Shown here piece after piece: positions 1 to 7,561 of a DNA stretch of 64,000 bases. Within the stretch, counting starts at the first letter, position 1; every line of letters begins with the position of its first letter. Source of the stretch: Arsukibacterium ikkense (GTDB lineage: Bacteria; Pseudomonadota; Gammaproteobacteria; Enterobacterales; Alteromonadaceae); assembly GCF_000987775.1 (NCBI RefSeq), contig NZ_LAHO01000019.1, forward strand, positions 21,057 to 85,056, read 5' to 3'. The notes below the pieces were generated by a model that saw only the letters and a list, made by a program, of their open reading frames with translations, did no database searches and was not told the origin of the DNA. The position numbers and the translations under genes were made by a program.

Positions 1-2
1 AC

Positions 3-122
3 CGGGACGAAGGCCAGGTAAATTTCTTTGAGGGGAACTATTCTGACTACGAGGCCTGGTTAAAAGCCACTTATGGTGCAGCGGCACTGGAACCGCACCG
101 GATAAAATATAAGAAAATTTAA
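3..122 (+). CDS. ettA: EttA (ABC-F translational throttle), C-terminal end only
   Basis: Only the last 39 codons are in the window; the gene begins upstream. The visible tail contains NFFEGNYSDYEAW and ends ALEPHRIKYKKI. It resembles the C-terminus of E. coli EttA (FFEGN..., ALEPKRIKYKRI). In the family, EttA is a cytosolic ABC-F ATPase that binds the ribosomal E site and gates translation according to the ATP/ADP ratio. A strong terminator follows at once, so this is the 3' end of its transcription unit. The assignment rests on the tail alone, because no ATPase motif is visible here. Confidence 0.85.
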   Translation, partial: RDEGQVNFFEGNYSDYEAWLKATYGAAALEPHRIKYKKI

Positions 123-157
123 ACGACCAGCTTAGTCATGCTAAGTCAGCCGTTACA

Positions 158-192
158 GACAAAGCAGGCCGCATACGCGGCCTGTTTTGTCT
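158..192 (+). terminator. Intrinsic terminator after ettA
   Basis: The core stem CAGGCCGC/GCGGCCTG closes on loop ATAC and is followed by TTTTGT. The pairing extends outward through GACAAA/TTTTGTC with one wobble pair. It lies 36 bases after the ettA stop and may serve the convergent gene as well. Confidence 0.85.
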
Positions 193-213
193 GAGTGATC
201 TGCTAGCTGGTAT

Positions 214-969
214 TTAATCAAATTCAGACCGCATCACTTGCCGATACAACGCCGTAGCGGCCACCTCACGGTGAGCTTGTTGCAAGGCAGCAACAATCTC
301 AGACGACGTCGCTTTACTGGCGGCCAGATAAGTTTGCTGCTGCAAAGGCGCTATCGCAAATGCAAACGTTACATGTTCAGGCTTAATACTGAAATGCGTC
401 GCCATCGCGCTTAGTGCATTCGGATCATCAATGATTAGATCTACCTTGCCATTGAGCAACAACTGCCAGGATTCGGTAATATCTGCCGCCAGCACCAGCT
501 GACCCGGCTGTCCAAAACCATGCGCAGTTAAAAAGGTCTCGGCAATATCATGCCGTTGTACCGCAATGCTGTATTGCTGGGCATCCGCTAACGTATGAAG
601 CACTATATCCTGCCGATGGGCCAGTCTTACAAAGCCAAGCTGATAGGCTGCGACCGGCCCAATCCAGTGGAACAATGACTCGCGCTCGGCACTACGGGCT
701 ATATTATAAATTAAAGTATCAGGCTGTTGTAATGCCATGCGGTATGCTCTCGCCCACGGATACAACTTAATATCGGCGGCCAAACCCGCTTGTTGCAAAA
801 CAGCTTGCACCAGCCGGGTACTGTAACCGGCAACTTCACCGTCAACCAGGGTCTGATGTGGTGGCGACAGTTCAGTGACCACCTGCAGCTTGCTCGCTTG
901 CAATGCCGCGCTACTGCCGGTAAACAATGCTACTGCTACCATCGCCAACCATCGGCTAACCAACACCAT
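214..969 (-). CDS. Periplasmic substrate-binding protein (SBP_bac_3 type)
   Basis: This is a 251-residue exported protein of the family 3 solute-binding fold, used by amino-acid ABC transporters and also found as orphan sensors. A signal peptide (MVLVSRWLAMVAVALF, then small residues to about 25) precedes a binding domain with LQVVTELSPPH near its start and VDLIIDDPNALSAM in its second lobe. I start at the ATG at 969, which has AGAGGA seven bases upstream. An in-frame ATG at 999 adds ten residues but has no Shine-Dalgarno sequence. No permease or ATPase gene is adjacent, so this may be an orphan binding protein. The ligand cannot be told from sequence. Confidence 0.8.
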   Translation of the reverse strand: MVLVSRWLAMVAVALFTGSSAALQASKLQVVTELSPPHQTLVDGEVAGYSTRLVQAVLQQAGLAADIKLYPWARAYRMALQQPDTLIYNIARSAERESLFHWIGPVAAYQLGFVRLAHRQDIVLHTLADAQQYSIAVQRHDIAETFLTAHGFGQPGQLVLAADITESWQLLLNGKVDLIIDDPNALSAMATHFSIKPEHVTFAFAIAPLQQQTYLAASKATSSEIVAALQQAHREVAATALYRQVMRSEFD

Positions 970-1097
970 AGTAATTCCTCTGATTACCCGCGGTTTCATT
1001 CAACCCGGACCGCAACAAAGTCAGCTTACTGCCAGTTGACAACAAGCAGCTGCCCTGTTGTTATAACGCCACTTTATCTCTAATACAACCGACTTCT

Positions 1098-1784
1098 ATG
1101 ACAGTGAATACTCCTTTATCAAAGTTGACTAAATTGCTGCTGCTAGTCAGCATCAGTTGGTTAATAGTGGCATGCTCTGAGCCTGCCACTCTGACCAATA
1201 ACAATGAACAAACCGCTGCAACGCCACATAAAGCAGCCAACATGCTGCAATTTCAGCAAGGTAAACACTACCGATTGGTCGAAAATATCGACGCTGAAAA
1301 TGCTAAGTCCCCTTATCTGGTGCAGTATTTCTGGTTTGGTTGTCAGCACTGTCAGCAGTTTGAACCCGTGTTGGAAGCGATTATGCTGCGCCGCCCTGAG
1401 CTGAGCCTGGTGCGCAAACATGCCGCTGCGGTGCCGCACTGGCAAACTGATGCCAGAATATTTTACAGCTTGCAGCAAATGGGACTGGAACATCTTACCG
1501 ATCCGTTGTTTAAGCTCTACGAAGCAAAACGTCAGCTCACCCCGCTAGATTTGCAGCAGTTTCTGACAACACATCAGGTTGATCAGGCTGATTTTTTTGA
1601 GATAGCGGAGAGCAGCGAACAGGTTGTAGCTAAAATGCGGCGCAGCAGCAGCGAGATGCAAAATAATAATATCGGCGGGGTGCCGGCGTTGGTAGTAAAT
1701 GGCCAGTATTTAATCACTCCGACTGCTGAGCTCAATAGCCTGGATGCTTATTTAGCGTTAATTGACTATTTACAGAAAAAATAA
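1098..1784 (+). CDS. DsbA-like thiol:disulfide oxidoreductase, predicted lipoprotein
   Basis: The 228-residue protein has a hydrophobic leader ending in the lipobox-like LIVAC (Cys26), so it is probably lipid-anchored in the periplasm. A thioredoxin-fold domain carries the redox motif CQHC (Cys82-Cys85) in the context YFWFGCQHCQQFEP. A cis-proline loop, GGVPALVV, lies near residue 194. The -FW-GCPHC- style context is typical of DsbA proteins, which insert disulfides into exported proteins. Most DsbA proteins are soluble; a lipobox is less usual. No dsbB gene is nearby. The ATG has only a weak ribosome-binding site, and the start is kept because it gives a complete leader. Confidence 0.83.
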   Translation: MTVNTPLSKLTKLLLLVSISWLIVACSEPATLTNNNEQTAATPHKAANMLQFQQGKHYRLVENIDAENAKSPYLVQYFWFGCQHCQQFEPVLEAIMLRRPELSLVRKHAAAVPHWQTDARIFYSLQQMGLEHLTDPLFKLYEAKRQLTPLDLQQFLTTHQVDQADFFEIAESSEQVVAKMRRSSSEMQNNNIGGVPALVVNGQYLITPTAELNSLDAYLALIDYLQKK

Positions 1785-1811
1785 TCGTCAACCTGGCAAT
1801 GGCATGCTAAC

Positions 1812-1830
1812 CTAACTGATAATCATTAGC
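1812..1830 (+). promoter_or_regulatory. Fur-box-like site before the small secreted protein gene
   Basis: The 19-mer matches the palindromic Fur consensus (GATAATGATAATCATTATC) at 14 of 19 positions by my count, including an unbroken GATAATCATTA. It ends 18 bases before the ATG at 1849, where a bound repressor would block transcription or initiation. Binding is not shown. Confidence 0.45.
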
Positions 1831-1848
1831 ATTAACTCCGGAGGTTTT

Positions 1849-2223
1849 ATGAACACTGCTTTAGCCCTTACCATTACGTTAGTCTGTGCTATTTACGCGC
1901 CCATCAGCCTGGCTGAGCAACCACGGCCGGATCATTTCAAAGGACAACAAGCCGCTACACTTAGCGAAGCGGTTGAATTATTCCGCAATAGTAATGTAAC
2001 GTTACAAAAGCTTATCGCCGGTGAATTAACCCCTGCGGTGATGGTCGAAATTCATCAGCTGACTTACACCCTGGAAAATGCGCTGGAGAAAATTCATAGC
2101 GAAACCACTCTGCTAAAAGATGTGCTGGAAGAAGTGCATCTGGGTTCAGAGCATATGGACTTTGCTAAAGTTGAGCATCAGGCGAAGCGTTACCTGGAAA
2201 CGGCGACTACCCTGATAAAATAG
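1849..2223 (+). CDS. Small secreted protein, DUF6746-like
   Basis: This 124-residue protein has a cleavable signal peptide (MNTALALTITLVCAIYAP, cleavage probably after ISLA). The mature part is a short, mostly helical domain that opens RPDHFKGQQAATLSEAVE and has no cysteines. The opening and size resemble proteins annotated DUF6746, but this is recall, not a search, and the function is unknown. CCGGAGG lies just upstream of the ATG, and a Fur-box-like site sits directly before that. If the site works, the protein would be iron-regulated. Confidence 0.7.
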   Translation: MNTALALTITLVCAIYAPISLAEQPRPDHFKGQQAATLSEAVELFRNSNVTLQKLIAGELTPAVMVEIHQLTYTLENALEKIHSETTLLKDVLEEVHLGSEHMDFAKVEHQAKRYLETATTLIK

Positions 2224-2280
2224 CTCGCTATTTTATCAGTTCACTGCATTATCCAGCCTGTTATTGGCAATAACGGGCTG
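2212..2280. terminator. Two hairpins between convergent genes
   Basis: The first hairpin (2212-2239) is a perfect 13-bp inverted repeat that includes the stop codon of the upstream gene. The second (2254-2280) pairs CAGCCTGTTATT with AATAACGGGCTG across loop GGC and abuts the gdhA stop. Neither has a long U-tract. They probably insulate the two convergent genes. Confidence 0.6.
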
Positions 2281-3633
2281 CTATACCACCCCCTGCTGAA
2301 TCATCGCTTCGGCTACCCGTCGAAAACCGGCAATATTCGCCCCCAGAATAAAATTAGTGGGCTGTTCCAGCTCTGCCGCTGTCTCACTGGTGCGCTGATA
2401 AATGCCCTGCATAATATCTTTCAGTTTCTGGTCGACTTCAGCAAAACTCCAGCGCTGCATGCTGGCATTCTGGGCCATTTCCAGCTGACTGGTCGCCACC
2501 CCGCCGGCATTTGCGGCCTTACCCGGTGCATAAGCTATTTTGGCTTGAATAAACAGCTCGGCCGCCTCTGCAGTGCAAGGCATATTAGCCCCTTCACATA
2601 CTGCGATGCAGCCGTTATCCAGCAGGGCCTTTGCATCTGCTGCCGTTAACTCATTCTGAGTGGCACAAGGGAAAGCAACCTGCCCGGCAAAACGCCAGAC
2701 GGCATGGCCATCATCCGGGTAGCTATCGCGACTGATGTACTCCGCATCCGGATGGCGTTTGGCGTAGTCACTCAACCTGCCCTGCTCTACTTCTTTGATT
2801 TGTTTCAGGCTCTGCACATCAATACCGCTTTTCTGATAAATTGTGCCTCCAGAATCAGAACAGCTGACTGGCTTAGCGCCCAGTTCCCGTAATTTTTCAA
2901 TGGTGTAAATAGCCACGTTACCCGAGCCGGATACCAAACACTCCTTCCCCTCCAGACTGTCTTTATTGCCCTCAAGCATATGCTCAGCGAAGTAAACACA
3001 GCCATAACCGGTGGCCTCTTTGCGCGCCAGTGACCCGCCCCACAGCAAATCTTTACCGGTCAGTACGCCATCAAAGCTATTGGTTAGCTTTTTATATTGG
3101 CCAAACATATAGCCTATTTCGCGTGCTCCCACCCCAATATCGCCAGCGGGCACATCTGTAGTGGGCCCGATATGCCGGTATAACTCACTCATAAATGCCT
3201 GACAAAAGCGCATAATCTCGCCATCTGACTTACCCTTAGGGTCAAAATTGGCTCCGCCTTTAGCCCCACCCAGCGGTAAGCCGGTAAGGGCATTTTTAAG
3301 TACCTGCTCAAACCCCAGAAACTTGATAATGCTGGCGTTAACACTGGGATGAAACCGAATACCGCCTTTGTAGGGTCCCAGTGCAGAATTAAACTGTACC
3401 CGGTAACCTTTATTTACCTGAACGTTGCCGTTGTCATCGACCCAGGCCACCCGAAACATAATTTGCCGCTCAGGTTCTACTAACCGCTCGATGATGGCAT
3501 GCTGACAAAAGCGGCTGTCGACGTCCAGCACTGGCGCTAATGAATCCAGTACCTCTTCAACCGCCTGGTAAAACTCAGTTTGGGCCGGGCTGCTCTTTTG
3601 CAGCTTAACAATGGTATTGTGGGTATAGGGCAT
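2281..3633 (-). CDS. gdhA: NADP-type glutamate dehydrogenase
   Basis: GdhA reductively aminates 2-oxoglutarate to glutamate with ammonium, using NADPH in the cytosol. The 450-residue length is standard for the hexameric bacterial enzyme. The substrate-binding and catalytic region is clear in GPYKGGIRFHP and LPLGGAKGGANFDPKGKS, where the lysines bind and activate substrate. PAGDIGVGAREIGYM follows. The nucleotide-binding fold contains CLVSGSGNVA, whose GSGNVA pattern is typical of the NADP-type enzymes. The ATG is preceded by TTAAGG at good spacing. It is monocistronic and convergent with the gene at 1849. Confidence 0.97.
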   Translation of the reverse strand: MPYTHNTIVKLQKSSPAQTEFYQAVEEVLDSLAPVLDVDSRFCQHAIIERLVEPERQIMFRVAWVDDNGNVQVNKGYRVQFNSALGPYKGGIRFHPSVNASIIKFLGFEQVLKNALTGLPLGGAKGGANFDPKGKSDGEIMRFCQAFMSELYRHIGPTTDVPAGDIGVGAREIGYMFGQYKKLTNSFDGVLTGKDLLWGGSLARKEATGYGCVYFAEHMLEGNKDSLEGKECLVSGSGNVAIYTIEKLRELGAKPVSCSDSGGTIYQKSGIDVQSLKQIKEVEQGRLSDYAKRHPDAEYISRDSYPDDGHAVWRFAGQVAFPCATQNELTAADAKALLDNGCIAVCEGANMPCTAEAAELFIQAKIAYAPGKAANAGGVATSQLEMAQNASMQRWSFAEVDQKLKDIMQGIYQRTSETAAELEQPTNFILGANIAGFRRVAEAMIQQGVV

Positions 3634-3700
3634 AACGTAAACCTTAAGAAATTTACCAATAAATCGTTGATACCAGCTGTTAACGAGGGAAACACTGACG

Positions 3701-4549
3701 ATGGATCACTCACTATACTTTAGCTTAACGGGCTATAAAAACACTATGCGGTTGGCAGCACTAGCCAACCGGCCGGCTTTTAGCGCTGCCCAGCCGCCGG
3801 TACTCTGTCTGCATGGCTGGTTAGATAATGCCGCCAGTTTTATTCCGCTGGCCCGAGAGTTAGCCGATATGCCAGTACTCGCCCTGGATTTCCCGGGGCA
3901 CGGCCATTCACCTTACCGCAGTAGTGATGCCCATTACTACTTTTTTGATTGGGTGGAAGACATTGTAGCATTATGTCAGCAGCAGGGCTGGCAGCAACTG
4001 ACTGTCATAGGCCATTCTATGGGCGGTATGGCAGCAACAGCGCTGGCGGCGGCGTTTCCCGAACTGGTTGCCCGGCTGGTGCTGATAGACAGTCTGGGAT
4101 TTGTCACGGCAGAAGACAACTGCTGCACCGCTCAACTGCGCGAAGGCATTTTGTCACGCCTGAAAAAGCCACCAGTCCGAAAACGGCAGTATCCGGATTT
4201 AGCCGCAGCGGCGCAGGCCCGTGTGGCGCAAAGCGACTTTAGTGTAACCGAAGCGCTGTTACTGGCAGAGCGTGGCACCAGCACCGATCACAACGGTGTT
4301 AGCTGGGCCAATGACTACCGGCTAAGATATAAATCAGTACACCGGCTTACGCCGGCTCAGGCACAGGCGTTGTGTCAGGCGGTCCAGGCGCCGGTACTGG
4401 CCATAGTAGCCAGTGATGGGCCTTTTGTCGCTAAGCTTACAGAGGTGGCAGCTTGGTATCGACAGTTAAAAATAGCAAAGGTAACCGGCGGCCATCATTG
4501 TCATATGACTGCCGCCGCCGAGGTTGCCGGGCTGATCCGGACCTGGTAG
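3701..4549 (+). CDS. Alpha/beta hydrolase
   Basis: The 282-residue cytosolic hydrolase has an HGW oxyanion-loop motif in LCLHGWLDNAASF. The nucleophile elbow is GHSMGG (Ser106). A late Asp in VASDGP and a His in GGHHCHM complete a plausible catalytic triad. The overall form is that of MenH-like or haloalkane-dehalogenase-like esterases, but the substrate is not predictable. The gene is divergent from gdhA. Its stop is only 3 bases from the convergent btuB stop, so there is no room for a terminator between them. Confidence 0.85.
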   Translation: MDHSLYFSLTGYKNTMRLAALANRPAFSAAQPPVLCLHGWLDNAASFIPLARELADMPVLALDFPGHGHSPYRSSDAHYYFFDWVEDIVALCQQQGWQQLTVIGHSMGGMAATALAAAFPELVARLVLIDSLGFVTAEDNCCTAQLREGILSRLKKPPVRKRQYPDLAAAAQARVAQSDFSVTEALLLAERGTSTDHNGVSWANDYRLRYKSVHRLTPAQAQALCQAVQAPVLAIVASDGPFVAKLTEVAAWYRQLKIAKVTGGHHCHMTAAAEVAGLIRTW

Positions 4550-4552
4550 CTA

Positions 4553-6325
4553 TTACCGTGGAATGTAGCTGAAACTAATACCGAAATGGGTACCCGCTGT
4601 GGCATAACCCCGGCTGGTGTAGTAATGCTTATCCGTTAAATTGGCAATTTTGGCTCTGATAGCAAATTCATTGCTAAGCGCATAGCTCACACCCACCCCC
4701 CACACGGTGTGCGACGGGGCATTGGCAAAGCTGTCACCGGTAAACCAGTCGGCCCCCTGGTAAGTCGCACTTTGATAATCAGCCGTTATAAAACCTGACC
4801 ATTGATCGGCGGTATAGCTGCCGCGCCAGTTAAGGGTATTTTCAGGCCGGCGCTCCAACTGCAGTCCGGTTTGCCGGTTTTCGGTATCAAGCCAGGTATA
4901 ATGCAATTGACTGGCCCATTGCTGCCAATGTCTGGATACGCTGAATTCGAGGCCAGTTACCCTCGCCAGTAACACATTTTCTGCTTGCTCAACCCCTTGG
5001 ATCAGATTAGTGACATCGCGGTCAAACCAGGCCAGTTGCACCGTTAAACCAGCGCTTTGATAGCTTAATGCCACTTCATCGGAGACAGATTGTTCTGGCT
5101 GCAAATCGGGATTAGCAAAGCCTGGGAAATACAACTGATTAAAGGAGGGCATTTTAAAGGCGGTACCCCGGCTTGCCCGCAGCAGCCAGTGCTCAGTCAG
5201 CTGATAGCCGGCTGCCAGTTGCCAGGTGTTCTGGCTCCCATACTGACTGACGCTATCACGCCGCGCTGCCGCTTCAAGTTGCACGGCGTCAGCCTGATAG
5301 TGTAAGCCCGCGAATACCGCCCGGTTAGTTCTGCTGGTTTGCTCGTACGCGGTGGCAGATTTGGCCACCTCCTCCTGATACCAGTTGACGCCGCCCAAAA
5401 AGCGCAGGCTGTCGCTCAAATCCGTGGCGCTTTGCCAGCTAAACTCATCCCGCTCAGTAATAAAGGGGCTGCGTGAATCAGGACCGTAAGTGGTATCGCC
5501 GTCCAGGTTACGGCTAAGCTGAGCCTGATGTTGCCAACCTGCCAGCTGTTGCTGCCACCCCAGCAAATAAGCACGGTTGAGGATATCCGATTCATCTTCA
5601 CTACCCCAACTGGTGTCAAACTGATAAAAACCCGAGTTAACATCAAGCTGGGCCGTCCACAAACCAGCAGCTGTCTGATAATCGGCAGCCAGTTTAATAA
5701 ACTGCTGTTGGTAGCCATCCCGATCAGGGTCTTGCGCTGGCTGGGCATTAAAACCATCAGCATGGCTATAGCCTGCGGTGGCACGAAGGCTTAATTGTTC
5801 GAGTTGCTTAACGACACTGACATCGGCACCAGCCTGGCCAAAGCTGCCCAGGTTGGCATGTAACTCCAGTGCATTACTGCGCCGGGTGGTAATAGCGATA
5901 ACCCCAGCCAGCGCATCTGAACCATACCAGGCGGCACGAGGCCCGCGGATCACCTCAATTCGTTCAATAAGCTCCAGCGGTAACATCGACAAGGTTTTAT
6001 AACCAAGGGTAGCAGAGCCACTGCGCACGCCATCAACGATGACCAGCGTATGGCCAGCATTGCCGCCGCGCAGATAAACACTGCTGTTCTGGCCGCGGCC
6101 ACCATCGCGGGAAAGGTTAATCCCCGGCAGCTGCGCCAGCAGCTCGGGTAAATCATTAGCCTGGCGCGTAACAATATCTGCCCGTTCCAGCACGGTGATA
6201 CTGGCTAATACGGCTTGTTGCGGTGTAACAATACGATTGGCGTAAATACTGATATGTTCGACATCATCAGCCTTAGCTGCAAAACAGGAAGCGACCAACA
6301 CGGCCACCAAAGCAGGTTTAAACAT
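4553..6325 (-). CDS. btuB: TonB-dependent vitamin B12 receptor BtuB
   Basis: The 590-residue outer-membrane receptor should import cobalamin, powered by TonB-ExbBD. It has a signal peptide (MFKPALVAVLVASCFAAKA) and a TonB-box-like segment (EHISIYANRI). The plug domain holds LPGINLSRDGGRGQNSSV and RIEVIRGPRAAWYGSDALAG. A long beta-barrel ends in an aromatic strand (FGISFSYIPR). The start is placed at 6325, after TAGGAG; the ATG at 6355 has no such site and lies in the leader. A cobalamin riboswitch directly upstream fixes the likely ligand. No btuFCD genes are in the window. Confidence 0.92.
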   Translation of the reverse strand: MFKPALVAVLVASCFAAKADDVEHISIYANRIVTPQQAVLASITVLERADIVTRQANDLPELLAQLPGINLSRDGGRGQNSSVYLRGGNAGHTLVIVDGVRSGSATLGYKTLSMLPLELIERIEVIRGPRAAWYGSDALAGVIAITTRRSNALELHANLGSFGQAGADVSVVKQLEQLSLRATAGYSHADGFNAQPAQDPDRDGYQQQFIKLAADYQTAAGLWTAQLDVNSGFYQFDTSWGSEDESDILNRAYLLGWQQQLAGWQHQAQLSRNLDGDTTYGPDSRSPFITERDEFSWQSATDLSDSLRFLGGVNWYQEEVAKSATAYEQTSRTNRAVFAGLHYQADAVQLEAAARRDSVSQYGSQNTWQLAAGYQLTEHWLLRASRGTAFKMPSFNQLYFPGFANPDLQPEQSVSDEVALSYQSAGLTVQLAWFDRDVTNLIQGVEQAENVLLARVTGLEFSVSRHWQQWASQLHYTWLDTENRQTGLQLERRPENTLNWRGSYTADQWSGFITADYQSATYQGADWFTGDSFANAPSHTVWGVGVSYALSNEFAIRAKIANLTDKHYYTSRGYATAGTHFGISFSYIPR

Positions 6326-6371
6326 GTAAGCTCCTACAATGTGCCCACCGCACATGTTAGTTGGTTAATGG

Positions 6372-6515
6372 GCTTTTCAGGCCGGTCTCCGGGCTTACAA
6401 CCTGCTTGCGCCAAAGCTTTACCTTCCCATCAATTGACAGTGGTATTTAAAGCCTTGATAGTTGTTTACCGTTGCGGGGGCAGCTCTGGCTTGAACCAGA
6501 TTCCCGTTTAACTGC
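6372..6515 (-). promoter_or_regulatory. Cobalamin (B12) riboswitch upstream of btuB
   Basis: Read on the minus strand, the leader contains the conserved riboswitch blocks in order. GGGAATCTGGT is followed by CCAGAGCTGCCCCCGCAACG, then a CACTG segment, then TGGGAAGG. The B12-box AGCCCGGAGACCGGCC is at about 6379-6395. A small hairpin, ATGTGC/GCACAT, lies between the B12 box and the btuB Shine-Dalgarno sequence. This suggests control at translation initiation: adenosylcobalamin binding would lower btuB expression. Confidence 0.93.
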
Positions 6516-6533
6516 AGCGTGCTGCAGCACCTG

Positions 6534-6560
6534 AAAAAAAGCGGCCTTAAAAAGGCCGCG
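6534..6560 (-). terminator. Intrinsic terminator of yajQ
   Basis: On the minus strand the stem GCGGCCT/AGGCCGC is followed by seven T residues. It lies 67 bases past the yajQ stop and just before the btuB leader, so it separates the two units. Confidence 0.88.
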
Positions 6561-6627
6561 TGCAGTGTAGCTGGGGAGCGGTAAATGTCAATAGGTATCC
6601 AGACGGCTAAAATTAGCCAAATAGCCC

Positions 6628-7110
6628 TTAATCACGGAAATTAGTAAACTGAAACGCCTGCTCTAACTCACTTGCGCGCACTACGGCAATGGCATCTTGT
6701 AAATCATCACGCTTTTTACCGGTTACCCGCACCTGATCTCCCTGAATAGCGGCTTGCACTTTAAGTTTGTTATCTTTAATCAGCTTAACCAGCTTTTTCG
6801 CCATCTCCTGCTCTATCCCTTGCAACAGACTAACGCTCAAGCTATAGGTTTTTCCAGAGTGCACCACATCGCCCTCTTTAAACGAGCGCACATCCAGGCC
6901 ACGCTTGACGGCTTTTGACAAAAAAATCTCCAGCATTTGCTGTAACTGAAATTCGGCTTCAGCTTTCATGTTGATAGCCTTCTCTTTCAGGGTAAACTCC
7001 GCCTGTACCCCTCGAAAATCAAAGCGGGTGGCTAATTCTCGGTTAGCATTTTCTACAGCATTCAATACTTCTTGCTGATCGACTTCTGATACGATATCAA
7101 ATGAAGGCAT
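6628..7110 (-). CDS. yajQ: YajQ-family nucleotide-binding protein
   Basis: The 160-residue protein has two ferredoxin-like halves and matches the YajQ/DUF520 family (MPSFDIVSEVDQQEVLNAV, ATRFDFRG, KKLVKLIKDNKLKVQAAIQG). Some members bind cyclic di-GMP and modulate transcription; others are known only as nucleotide- or RNA-binding proteins. It should be cytosolic. The start is at 7110, with AAGGAG upstream and the canonical MPSFDIV beginning. An upstream extension to 7128 lacks a ribosome-binding site. The gene stands alone between two terminator or promoter regions. Confidence 0.93.
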   Translation of the reverse strand: MPSFDIVSEVDQQEVLNAVENANRELATRFDFRGVQAEFTLKEKAINMKAEAEFQLQQMLEIFLSKAVKRGLDVRSFKEGDVVHSGKTYSLSVSLLQGIEQEMAKKLVKLIKDNKLKVQAAIQGDQVRVTGKKRDDLQDAIAVVRASELEQAFQFTNFRD

Positions 7111-7204
7111 GTAAATTCTCCTTAGCATAAGCCATTCTGTCTGCTGGTGATTATAACCAGAAAACTGCTACAATCCGAGCGCAGTTTCTGACAGAGGGTT
7201 CGCT

Positions 7205-7561
7205 GTGCCGCAGATATTTTATCGCTTCGTATGTGTGCTGTGCTTTGTGCTGGCAACAGCTGGCTTTTTGGCTGAGCTAAGCGGGCACCGGATTGGTGGT
7301 GGTTTTGCACACATCGACAAACTCGCCCATTTTGGTATTTTTGTGGTACTTACCGCGCTGCTCTGGAAGGGCTTCAAACTTGCGCCCGGGGCGGCATTTT
7401 TGCTATTGGGCACATACGGCGGTGCTGTCGAGTTAGCACAGCATTATTTCACCCGGCGTACCGGCGATTGGTGGGACTGGCTGGCTGATATTGCTGGTGT
7501 CATCGTCTTTTATCTGGCACGCGCATTGTGGCATCATTTACGCCCACGCAGCCAGCGCTAA
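7205..7561 (+). CDS. VanZ-like membrane protein
   Basis: A 118-residue integral membrane protein with about four hydrophobic segments. The family-type motifs are DKLAHFGIF, VELAQHYFTRRTGDWWDWLADIAGV and charged ends. VanZ-like proteins are small multi-spanning proteins of largely unknown function; VanZ itself affects teicoplanin resistance. Translation starts at GTG (7205), preceded by AGAGGG. The 3' end overlaps the next gene by 34 bases in another frame, so the two are likely co-transcribed. Confidence 0.8.
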   Translation: MPQIFYRFVCVLCFVLATAGFLAELSGHRIGGGFAHIDKLAHFGIFVVLTALLWKGFKLAPGAAFLLLGTYGGAVELAQHYFTRRTGDWWDWLADIAGVIVFYLARALWHHLRPRSQR

